From NCBI GenBank assembly GCA_038746265.1, contig JBCDKU010000021.1:1-33386 (forward strand): 33,386 nucleotides of DNA, read 5' to 3'. Under the pieces are notes generated by a model. It searched no databases. It was not told where the DNA came from and saw only the letters and a program-made list of their open reading frames with translations. A program made the translations under genes and the position numbers. Of the stretch, positions 23,061 to 29,994 are shown in pieces. The DNA comes from JBCBKP01 sp038746265. GTDB lineage: Bacteria; Planctomycetota; Phycisphaerae; Phycisphaerales; UBA1924. Each line of letters starts with the position of its first letter. The stretch's first letter is position 1.

Positions 23061-24625
23061 CCGCGTTCCCCGCACTCAACGACCGCAAGAAGGCCCGCCG
23101 GCTCGTCGTGATCCTGGGCGATCAGCTCGATCGCCGAGCCACGGTCATCCAAGAGCTCGATAAGTCGAAGGACGTCGTCCTGTTTATGGAGGTGGACGAC
23201 GAGCAGACGCACGTCCCGAGCCACAAGCAGCGGACGGCGCTCTTCCTCGCCGCCATGCGGCACTTCGCCGTCGAGCTCGCCGATGACTGTGTCCGCGTCC
23301 GCTACGTCGAGATCACCGACAGCCACAACACCCACCGCTTCCACGGCGAGATCGAGCGCGCGGTCAAGGCGTGTAAGCCTGACGAGATCCACATCACCCA
23401 CCCGGGCGAGTGGCGCGTCTACAACGAGGTCAAGACGTGGCCCGACCGCTTCGGCATCCCGGTCGAGATCCACGACGACACGCACTTCACCTGCACGCTC
23501 GATGAGTTCGAAACGTGGGCCGAGGGCCGCAAGCAGCTCACGATGGAGTACTTCTACCGCGAACGCCGCAAGAAGCTGGGCGTGCTCGTCGAGAAGGACG
23601 GCAAGTCACCCGAGGGCGGCGACTGGAACTACGACAAGGACAACCGCGAGACCTTCAAGCAGACGCCGAAGCCGCCCAAGCCCTACACGCCCCGGCCCGA
23701 CGCGATCACGAAGGAAGTCCTCGAGCTGGTCGAGCGCCGCTTCCCCGATCACCCGGGCTCGCTTGAGTCCTTCCGCTGGCCCGTGACACCCGCGGAGGCA
23801 CGGCGGGCGCTCGACGACTTCATCGAGAACCGACTCGGCAAGTTCGGGCCCTACGAGGACGCGATGTGGACGGGCGAGCCCTTTCTGTACCACTCGCTGC
23901 TCTCGACCTCGGGCAACCTCAAGCTGCTCGACCCGATGGAAGCCGTCCGCAAGGCCGTCGATGCGTACGAGGCGGGCCGTGCGCCGCTCAACTCCGTCGA
24001 GGGTTTCGTGCGGCAGTGGATCGGCTGGCGCGAGTTCATCCGGGGCGTCTACTGGTCGCAGGGCGAGGACTACCCCGACCGCAACGGGCTCGACGCGGAT
24101 GGCGACCTGCCCGAGTTCTTCTGGGACGCCGACACCGACATGGCGTGCATGAAGGACTGCCTGGGCTCGGTCGTCGATCACGCCTACGCCCACCATATCC
24201 CACGGCTCATGGTCATCGGCAACTTCGCGATGCTCGCGGGCGTGCACGCGCGGAAGGTGGGCGATTGGTATCTCGCGATGTTCGCCGACGCGGTGGACTG
24301 GGCGTCCAACCCGAACACCATCGGCATGTCGCAGCACGCCGACCACGGCGTCGTCGGCACCAAGCCCTACGCCGCGAGTGGCAAGTACATCTCGCGCATG
24401 TCCAACTACTGCAAGGACTGCCGCTACAGCGTCTCGAAGAAGACGGGCGACGACGCGTGCCCCTTTAACGTCTTCTACTGGGACTTCCTCATCCGCCACC
24501 AAGACCGCTTCAAGGGCAACAACCGCATGGCGATGGTGCTCAAGAACGTGGACCGGATGAAGGACGGCGACAAGACCGAGATCACGGTCTCCGCCAAGTC
24601 CCTCCGCGAGAAGATGGGGATTTAG
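23057..24625 (+). CDS. Iron-sulfur bacterial cryptochrome/photolyase (deoxyribodipyrimidine photolyase-related)
   Basis: A 522-aa flavoprotein of the FeS-BCP group, related to Agrobacterium PhrB, a (6-4) photolyase. Residues about 15-130 form the N-terminal alpha/beta domain (RRLVVILGDQLDRRATVIQ). The C-terminal half is the helical FAD domain (RQWIGWREFIRGVYW, MSQHADHGVVGTKPYAASGKYI). The four cluster cysteines are Cys364, 452, 455 and 468; their spacing (88, 3, 13) is identical to PhrB Cys350/438/441/454. His380 in YAHHIPRL aligns with the catalytic His366 of PhrB by the same offset of 14. A repair role for UV-induced (6-4) lesions is therefore likely. The ATG overlaps the previous stop (ATGA), making it the last gene of the four-gene operon. 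Confidence 0.93.
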   Translation: MTAFPALNDRKKARRLVVILGDQLDRRATVIQELDKSKDVVLFMEVDDEQTHVPSHKQRTALFLAAMRHFAVELADDCVRVRYVEITDSHNTHRFHGEIERAVKACKPDEIHITHPGEWRVYNEVKTWPDRFGIPVEIHDDTHFTCTLDEFETWAEGRKQLTMEYFYRERRKKLGVLVEKDGKSPEGGDWNYDKDNRETFKQTPKPPKPYTPRPDAITKEVLELVERRFPDHPGSLESFRWPVTPAEARRALDDFIENRLGKFGPYEDAMWTGEPFLYHSLLSTSGNLKLLDPMEAVRKAVDAYEAGRAPLNSVEGFVRQWIGWREFIRGVYWSQGEDYPDRNGLDADGDLPEFFWDADTDMACMKDCLGSVVDHAYAHHIPRLMVIGNFAMLAGVHARKVGDWYLAMFADAVDWASNPNTIGMSQHADHGVVGTKPYAASGKYISRMSNYCKDCRYSVSKKTGDDACPFNVFYWDFLIRHQDRFKGNNRMAMVLKNVDRMKDGDKTEITVSAKSLREKMGI

Positions 24626-24661
24626 AACCGTTCCAATAAAAGGCCTGGCATTGCGGCGGCG

Positions 24662-24690
24662 TTGAGACTCAATCTCAGCGACGCTAGACT
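24662..24690 (+). promoter_or_regulatory. Candidate feoAB promoter
   Basis: TTGAGA (24662-24667) and TAGACT (24685-24690) lie 17 bases apart, matching the sigma70 -35 at 5/6 and the -10 at 4/6. It lies about 40 bases before the feoA start and downstream of the photolyase stop, so feoAB probably has its own promoter. The -35 sits inside the palindrome described separately. Confidence 0.5.
24663..24677 (+). promoter_or_regulatory. Fur-box-like operator over the feoAB -35
   Basis: A 15-base palindrome, TGAGACT-C-AATCTCA, has perfect 5-bp outer arms (TGAGA/TCTCA) and 6/7 symmetry of the heptamers. This is the 7-1-7 layout of Fur-family operators. Overlap with the -35 predicts repression by a metal-loaded Fur-type regulator when iron is sufficient. 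The regulator itself is not in the window. Confidence 0.5.
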
Positions 24691-24732
24691 GCGCCCGCTC
24701 GGGGTGTGTCCCCCTCGGCGTGGAGCATTCGC

Positions 24733-25053
24733 ATGGTCACGCTCGGCAACGATCGCCCTTCGACACCCGAAACCAAGCCGGACGCGGTTTGCCTCACCGC
24801 CCTCCGCCGCGGCGCGACCGCCACGATCACGGCCATCACCGCCGAGGGCGTGGGGCTCGACTTGGGTGGGCACCGCCTCGCCGTGGGCGACCGGATCACC
24901 GTGCAGCGGCGGGGCAACCCGACCTTGATCGCGATCGCTGAGCGGCCGGGCCGCTCGATTCGCGTGGGCCTGTGCACCGGGACCGCGCGGGGCGTGTTCG
25001 TCTGCCCCGACTGCGACGAGACCGGCTGCGTCGAGGGAGCCCGGCGGCGGTGA
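24733..25053 (+). CDS. feoA: Ferrous iron transport protein A with Cys-rich tail
   Basis: A 106-aa protein. Residues about 28-85 form the SH3-like FeoA domain (CLTALRRGATATITAI, GVGLDLGGHRLAVGDRITVQRRG, TLIAIAERPGRSIRVG). FeoA is the small cytoplasmic partner of the FeoB Fe(II) transporter. The C-terminal extension carries Cys91, Cys94 and Cys99 (CPDCDETGC), in addition to Cys81, which looks like a metal-binding or redox element; ordinary FeoA proteins of about 75-80 aa lack it. The ATG is preceded by GGAG with a seven-base spacer; GTG 24706 is an in-frame alternative. The stop overlaps the feoB start (GTGA). Confidence 0.85.
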   Translation: MVTLGNDRPSTPETKPDAVCLTALRRGATATITAITAEGVGLDLGGHRLAVGDRITVQRRGNPTLIAIAERPGRSIRVGLCTGTARGVFVCPDCDETGCVEGARRR

Positions 25054-26963
25054 AGCTCGCGGTCCTCGGGCCATCCCGCTCGTCCGCCCCCCCGAGCCGC
25101 CGCGTCGCGATGCTCGGGCTGCCCAATGTCGGGAAATCCTCGCTCTTCACCCGCCTCGTCGGCGGCGGTCGCCGCACCGCCAACGCGATCGGCACATCCC
25201 AGGACGCCTGCTCGGGCTGCGTGACCTGCACCACCGGCTGCGAGCTCGGCTCCGAGACACCCGACCAGTTCGAGCTCGTGGACCTGCCGGGTGTCTACGA
25301 CCTCGCCCACGACACCCCGGAGGCACGGGTCTGCCGCGAGGCCGTCGCGCACGGTGCCGCGCCGGGTGCGCCCGTCGAGCGCCCGGACGCCTTGCTGGTT
25401 GTGATCGAGGCCCTCGACCTGACCGACGGGCTCCGCCTGCTTCGGTCCGTCGCCCACACCGGCATCCCGGTGGTCGTCGCGGTCAACATGATCGACGAGG
25501 CCACCCGGCAGGGCGTCGAGGTCTCCGACGTCGTCCTCTCCGAACGCCTCGGCTGCCCGGTCATCCAGGTCAGCGCCCGTCTCTCGACGGGCGTCACCGA
25601 GCTTCGCGATGCCCTCAGCTCACCAGAAGCCGCCCGGCCCGTGAACGTCCCGCTGAATGAGGACGAGATCGCCTCGATCGTGCGGTCCGCCTCGATCTCG
25701 GGCGAGCTCCCGCGCAGCCGCGTGCTCGCCGCCAAGCTCTCCGACGGCTTCGACCACCTGGCGACGCACCCCGTCTTTGGCGCAGCTCTGTTCATCTCGC
25801 TGATGGCGAGCCTGCTCTGGGCTGTCCTGAAGATCAGCGAGATCCCGGGTGGCTGGCTCGAGGAGGGCCTCGCCGCCCTCGGCGGCTGGATCACCGGGGC
25901 GCTGCCCGAGGGCTTCTTGGCGAGCCTCGTCGGCGAGGGCATCTTCGGCGGCGTTGGCGGCGTGGTCGTCTTCGTGCCGCAGATCTTCGCGACCTTCGTC
26001 GTCCTCGCCCTCCTCGAGCACACGGGCTACGCCTCGCGGGCGACGCTCGCCGTGGACCGCCTGCTCCGTCCGTTCGGCCTCTCGGGACGCGCCTTCATCC
26101 CCATGCTCACGTCCTACGGCTGCGCGATCCCCGCGGTCATCGCCGCCCGCTCGATCAAGTGCAAGCGTGAACGCCTCGCGACGATCCTCGCGATCCCGTT
26201 TCTGGGGTGTCCCGCGCGTGTTCCTGTGTACGTCCTGCTCACCGCCGTCCTCTTCCCCGGGAGTGCGCTGCAGGCCGCTCTGGCGATGCTCGCGTGCTAC
26301 GCCGTGAGCGTCGCGGCTGCGCTGCTGACGTCGCTGCTTGCGCGTCGCACACTCGCGAAGGGAACAACCGCCCCGTTCGTGGTCGAACTCCCCCCGTATC
26401 GCCGACCGTCGTTCCGAGCGGCGTTCGCGACGGGCGCGTCGCGGTCGCTCGCGTTTTTGAAGAAAGCCGGGACCCTGATCCTCGCGGCGTCACTTTTGAT
26501 GTGGACGCTCGAGTCGGTCCACGTCTCATCCACATCAGATCCCCGGACTGGTCAGGGTATCCACACCAGCGCACTCGATGCGCTGGGGCAGGCGGCTCAG
26601 CCGGCGTTCGCGCCGCTTGGCTTCGACGACCAGATCACGGTGGGGGTGCTGACCAGTTTCGCCGCACGCGAGCTGTTCGTCAGCGCCATGGCCGTCCAGC
26701 AGGAGATCGACGAGGACGAGACCGAGCCCGTGGAGCTCCGCGAGCGTATCACGTCCGCGACGAAAGCCGATGGCTCACCGGTCTTTACGACCGCGACGAG
26801 CTGGTCGCTCCTGGTCTTCTTCGCGCTCTCGACGCAGTGCCTCTCGACGCTCGCGATCACCGCGCGGGAAGCCAGGTCCGCGTGGATCGCTGCCGGTCAG
26901 TTCGTCTGGGCGTTCGCGTTGGCGTACGGGCTCGCGTTCGCCGTCCACGCGGTGCTGGCGTGA
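25050..26963 (+). CDS. feoB: Ferrous iron transport protein B with ferredoxin-like Cys motif
   Basis: A 637-aa GTPase-permease for Fe(II) uptake across the inner membrane. G domain: G1 LGLPNVGKSS (22-31), G3 DLPG (78-81), G4 NMID, G5-like VSARLSTG. Between the switch I region (about 44-50) and G3 is C54-x2-C57-x2-C60-x3-C64, the spacing of a bacterial 4Fe-4S ferredoxin motif; this stretch is not typical of FeoB. The membrane part starts near 240 and includes LTSYGCAIPAVIAARS and LGCPARVPVYVLL, the two Cys-containing gate motifs of the family, and a C-terminal helix set. At 637 aa it is shorter than E. coli FeoB (773). The GTG start overlaps feoA. Downstream lie two GC-rich hairpins before a convergent gene. 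Confidence 0.93.
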   Translation: MKLAVLGPSRSSAPPSRRVAMLGLPNVGKSSLFTRLVGGGRRTANAIGTSQDACSGCVTCTTGCELGSETPDQFELVDLPGVYDLAHDTPEARVCREAVAHGAAPGAPVERPDALLVVIEALDLTDGLRLLRSVAHTGIPVVVAVNMIDEATRQGVEVSDVVLSERLGCPVIQVSARLSTGVTELRDALSSPEAARPVNVPLNEDEIASIVRSASISGELPRSRVLAAKLSDGFDHLATHPVFGAALFISLMASLLWAVLKISEIPGGWLEEGLAALGGWITGALPEGFLASLVGEGIFGGVGGVVVFVPQIFATFVVLALLEHTGYASRATLAVDRLLRPFGLSGRAFIPMLTSYGCAIPAVIAARSIKCKRERLATILAIPFLGCPARVPVYVLLTAVLFPGSALQAALAMLACYAVSVAAALLTSLLARRTLAKGTTAPFVVELPPYRRPSFRAAFATGASRSLAFLKKAGTLILAASLLMWTLESVHVSSTSDPRTGQGIHTSALDALGQAAQPAFAPLGFDDQITVGVLTSFAARELFVSAMAVQQEIDEDETEPVELRERITSATKADGSPVFTTATSWSLLVFFALSTQCLSTLAITAREARSAWIAAGQFVWAFALAYGLAFAVHAVLA

Positions 26964-27034
26964 TCGCGGCGAGTATCAATCGCACGGTGCACGACATCGG
27001 AATCGAGCGGTGGGCAACACACGCTCCAGCCAAG

Positions 27035-27064
27035 CCCGCGCTTCTCGAGGAGAGAGAGCGCGGG
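27035..27064. terminator. GC-rich hairpin downstream of feoB
   Basis: CCCGCGCT (27035-27042) pairs perfectly with AGCGCGGG (27057-27064), and an inner TCTC/GAGA extends the stem past one bulged base. No T-tract follows on either strand, so it may be a weak or Rho-assisted terminator, or a 3'-end stabiliser, for the convergent genes around it. Confidence 0.45.
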
Positions 27065-27088
27065 CGGAGAGGGATGAGAAGCACGCCG

Positions 27089-27106
27089 CGCCGCGTCTCC
27101 GCGGCG
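27089..27106. terminator. Second GC-rich hairpin between feoB and the convergent gene
   Basis: A perfect 7-bp stem, CGCCGCG with CGCGGCG, closes a TCTC tetraloop. No T-tract follows. It lies 25 bases from the previous hairpin, and together they probably separate feoB from the minus-strand gene ending at 27193. Confidence 0.4.
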
Positions 27107-27192
27107 GGCTGGGACGACTCCCGACGCCTCACCCGCGCGCCGGAAGTGCCCGTCCCTCGTCGCTTTGTCCGCCGCGTGGGCGGTCGCTCGGC

Positions 27193-27432
27193 TTACCAGC
27201 CGAGACGCGGGTCGGCCGGTGGGTCGTCGCTCGGGCCGTCCCAGTTCAGGTACTCGCGGAAGACACGGAAGAACTGGTCCACGATGCTGGCGTGCGTCAC
27301 GACCGGCTCCTCGCCGACCGGCGGCGGGGCGGGCTGGGCCGTGGCCAGGGCGACGGCGAGCGTGGCAGCGGCGGCCGAGGCGGCGAGCCAGCGGGGGAGC
27401 GAACGGGCGGCGGGGCGGGTCTTGCGAGTCAT
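27193..27432 (-). CDS. Small exported protein, function unknown
   Basis: A 79-aa predicted protein with a basic N-terminus and hydrophobic stretch (LPRWLAASAAAATLAVALAT, cleavage near residue 32), then a Pro-rich linker and a short acidic/aromatic segment (DQFFRVFREYLNWDGPSDDP). No family was recognised. The ATG at 27432 has GGAG (27442-27439) six bases upstream on the minus strand, and the codon bias matches the neighbours, which favours a real gene despite the small size. The same frame is open far upstream to 27645, but that part crosses the AT-rich intergenic region. It sits divergently from the kinase-like gene, with 442 bases between starts. Confidence 0.6.
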   Translation of the reverse strand: MTRKTRPAARSLPRWLAASAAAATLAVALATAQPAPPPVGEEPVVTHASIVDQFFRVFREYLNWDGPSDDPPADPRLGW

Positions 27433-27616
27433 CGTGATCTCCGGGGGTTCCCAACCAGCGGCGCTGGTTTCCCAAGGTCTCGAAACTGAAATTGACGTCC
27501 GGGTCAATCCTGGTGCACCAGCGTCCTTGCCGGAACACGCGTCGTCAAACGAGCGAAAGGTAACAGCCGATAATGTTATACTTCGCCGTTGGACGTGATT
27601 GTAGAGTCCGAAAATA

Positions 27617-27649
27617 GCGGGTGTGGAGGTCGGAATTCGCTCCACCCGC
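27617..27649. repeat. Hairpin-forming inverted repeat in the AT-rich island
   Basis: GCGGGTGTGGAG (27617-27628) and CTCCACCCGC (27640-27649) pair over 10 bp with a two-base bulge around an 11-base loop that contains GGAATTC. No T-run follows. It is a GC-rich structure standing alone in AT-rich sequence, so it may be a regulatory RNA structure or protein site. Confidence 0.5.
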
Positions 27650-27706
27650 CACGTGCTAGGTAATTTGCCTATTCAAAATAACATGCTGTGATTACGAATA
27701 TTGCGC

Positions 27707-27736
27707 TTGGGTCGGAATAGATGTTTGTAATATAGT
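27707..27736 (+). promoter_or_regulatory. Weak candidate promoter for the kinase-like gene
   Basis: TTGGGT (27707-27712) and TATAGT (27731-27736, 5/6 to consensus) are separated by 18 bases. The -35 is poor (3/6). If used, the transcript would have a 5' UTR of about 130 bases carrying the TTCTCT/AGAGAA inverted repeat. Confidence 0.25.
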
Positions 27737-27874
27737 AGGTATTAGATTCAAAGTTTGTCGTCTTCCGTTCGGATCAGTTTGTTTTGTTTTTCTCTGAGAT
27801 TTTGAGAGAAGTCGAGCGAAAGTGGGTTCTGGCGGCTTGCTTGAGATGGAGAGATTCTCCTAGAGGAGCTGATC

Positions 27875-29971
27875 GTGTCGCTGATCACGCGGAACACAGG
27901 GACGAACGGTGCCCCCGGACCCGGGCAGTCGCCAGACCACCCGAACGGGCACCCCGCAGCCGGCCTCGCGGTCGAAGCGCGCGCCGAGCGTCTGGCCTCC
28001 GCCGCCACTGAGGGGACGGATGAGCTGGTGCTCGCGATGCGCTCCGATGCGCAGGAACTCGCGGCCCGCGGCGAGACGATCGACCTGTCCGTGTACCTGC
28101 AGGCTGCCCAGCCGGTCTCGGCGGATGACTCGGTGATCGATGCCGCGATCGAGCTGGCGTTCGAGTCGCTCGAGGGCGTCGGCTCCCGTAGTCCCGAAGA
28201 AGCCCGGCTCGAGCTCGAGATCCGCCACCCGGAGCTCGCCCAGGAGATCGCGACGACGTTCGCGATGCGGTCCATGGTCCGCGGCAGGGCGCCGCTTGAG
28301 GTCTCGGACGGCCTGCCGCGTCCGTTCGGCCCGCCCGATCCGCAGGGGCCGCGGTACCGGCTGCTGCGTCTCGTCGGCGACGGCGCCCACGGCGCGGTCT
28401 ACGAGGCGGTCGATGAGTTCTCGAACGCGGTCAACGCGGGCGGCACGGTCGCGGTCAAGGTGATTTCGAGCGATGTCGCGCGCTCGGGCTGGACGCTGGG
28501 CGACGCGGTCGGAGCCGCGGCGCTCGGCGGGCACGGCTCGGTGCTCGGCATCCGCGACGTGGGCGAGTCCTCGCGCGGCGACCGTTACATCGCGACGGAG
28601 TTCGCGACCGCGGGCTCGCTGCAGACGCTCCTCGATCGCAGCTCCAGCGTGACCGTCGAGCACGTGGTGCGTCTCGTCCGCGACGCGGCGACGGCGCTCG
28701 ACGCGGCGCACAAATCGGGCCTGATCCACGGCAACGTGAAACCCAGCAACCTGCTGCTGTTCGGTGATGCCGAGAACCCCGCCGCGGTCTCGGTCAGGGT
28801 CGGCGACTTCGGCGCACCCGCGGGCGTGTCGCTCCGCGCGGCGGAGTACGAGTCGGGCCGGCTGGTCATCGATCGATCGATTAAGGGTGGGCGCCTGCGG
28901 GCCCTCCGCGATTCGCTGCTCTTCATGGCGCCCGAGTGCCGGGGCGGGCAGTGCCGGCCGTCGGTCGCGTCGGACGTCTACGCCCTCGCGGCGACGCTCG
29001 ACTACGCGCTGCGGTTTGTTTCGGGCGAGGGACGGCAGGCCGACGACCGTCTGCGGCGGGTGCTCGCGATCGCGATGTCGGCGGCGTCCGAGCAGCGGCA
29101 CGCGACGGCGTCGGAGTTCGCGGCCGAGCTGACGGCTTGGCTCGACGGTCGTGCGATCGAGCGCGTGGATACCACGATTTTCCAGAAGCTGCGGCTCGTC
29201 GCGAAGCGTCGGCCCGCGAGCTTCTTTGTCGCGTCGCTGACCGCGGTCGCAGCGCTGTCCGGCTCGGTCGGCTGGGTGCTGCAGAGCCAGCAGCAGGCGT
29301 ACACGCAGGGCACGAACGAGGTGCAGGACGCGATCAAGTCGATGCTCGCGGCCAACGCGATCACCTACGAGCAGTCGAGCGCCCTGCGCGACTGGCTCAC
29401 CGCGACGATCCTGTTCGATCGCTTGCACGATCTCGGTTATTTCGACGATCTTCCCGGTGACCGTGAGTCGCCCGATCTTCGTGCCCGCGAAGTGCGGACG
29501 CAGCTCGATCAGCTCGAGCGCGACCAGGGCGAGCTCGGGATGGAGGGCATGCTGCTCTCGCTCGAGCTCGCGATGCACCAGCTCCGCTCGCGCGAGCCCT
29601 ACGACGACACGGGCGATCTGCTCGCGAAGGCGGCGGCGTTCTTCGAGCCGATTCTGCTCCCGGGCGACCCGTTCGCGCGCGACATCGAGGTCATGCGGAG
29701 CGTGAACACCGTCAAGCTCTCGGTGCTCGAGAACAACTACCAGAGCATCGAGCTGCGGGTGGCGTACACGCAGCTGGTGGACTACCTCAAGTCGAGATCA
29801 GCCGGCATGACCGATCCGTTCGACGATTCGGCGCGGCGGGATCCGATCGCGACGCTCGCGCTGCGGGCGGTCGAACATTTGTCTCACCCGGTCGCATACA
29901 ACGATCCTGAGATCCGCGCGTGGTGCGAAGCGCAGCACCAAGATCGCGGCGAAGCTCGCTCGACGAACTAA
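27875..29971 (+). CDS. Membrane-anchored Hanks-type kinase-like protein, probable pseudokinase
   Basis: A 698-aa protein. Residues about 40-135 are the helical N-terminal region common to planctomycete kinases (IDLSVYLQAA, RHPELAQEIATTFAMR). The kinase fold spans about 160-430: Gly-loop VGDGAHGAVYEA (167-178), VAVKV with Lys195, DFG with Asp311, an APE-type FMAPEC, and SDVYALAATLDYAL. The catalytic loop reads HGNVKPSN instead of HRDxKPxN, so the catalytic Asp is Asn287; phosphotransfer is expected to be lost or weak. A transmembrane helix lies at about 450-470 (SFFVASLTAVAALSGSVGWV), followed by a 230-aa extracytoplasmic helical domain. The GTG start has AGAGGAG (27862-27868) six bases upstream. 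It may act as an envelope sensor or scaffold. Confidence 0.88.
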   Translation: MSLITRNTGTNGAPGPGQSPDHPNGHPAAGLAVEARAERLASAATEGTDELVLAMRSDAQELAARGETIDLSVYLQAAQPVSADDSVIDAAIELAFESLEGVGSRSPEEARLELEIRHPELAQEIATTFAMRSMVRGRAPLEVSDGLPRPFGPPDPQGPRYRLLRLVGDGAHGAVYEAVDEFSNAVNAGGTVAVKVISSDVARSGWTLGDAVGAAALGGHGSVLGIRDVGESSRGDRYIATEFATAGSLQTLLDRSSSVTVEHVVRLVRDAATALDAAHKSGLIHGNVKPSNLLLFGDAENPAAVSVRVGDFGAPAGVSLRAAEYESGRLVIDRSIKGGRLRALRDSLLFMAPECRGGQCRPSVASDVYALAATLDYALRFVSGEGRQADDRLRRVLAIAMSAASEQRHATASEFAAELTAWLDGRAIERVDTTIFQKLRLVAKRRPASFFVASLTAVAALSGSVGWVLQSQQQAYTQGTNEVQDAIKSMLAANAITYEQSSALRDWLTATILFDRLHDLGYFDDLPGDRESPDLRAREVRTQLDQLERDQGELGMEGMLLSLELAMHQLRSREPYDDTGDLLAKAAAFFEPILLPGDPFARDIEVMRSVNTVKLSVLENNYQSIELRVAYTQLVDYLKSRSAGMTDPFDDSARRDPIATLALRAVEHLSHPVAYNDPEIRAWCEAQHQDRGEARSTN

Positions 29972-29994
29972 GCAGAAATTGAGTTGAGCCTAAT

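Larger units (their letters stand above)
27433..27874. other. AT-rich intergenic island with hairpins
   Basis: No gene was found here. From about 27555 to 27850 the composition becomes clearly AT-rich compared with the very GC-rich surroundings. The stretch holds a hairpin at 27617-27649 (GCGGGTGTGGAG with CTCCACCCGC, two-base bulge), an inverted repeat TTCTCT/AGAGAA at 27790-27810, a TATACT at 27577-27582 and a TATAGT at 27731-27736. It separates two divergent genes and probably carries both promoters. Confidence 0.6.

Noticed and set aside
27857..27868. CTCC-TAGA-GGAG hairpin that might hide the ribosome binding site of the kinase-like gene.
   Set aside because: Only four base pairs; too weak to claim as a regulatory structure.
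27860..29578. A 572-codon minus-strand open frame opposite the kinase-like gene.
   Set aside because: It is an Arg-rich shadow with no family motif; the plus strand has a good Shine-Dalgarno and kinase motifs.
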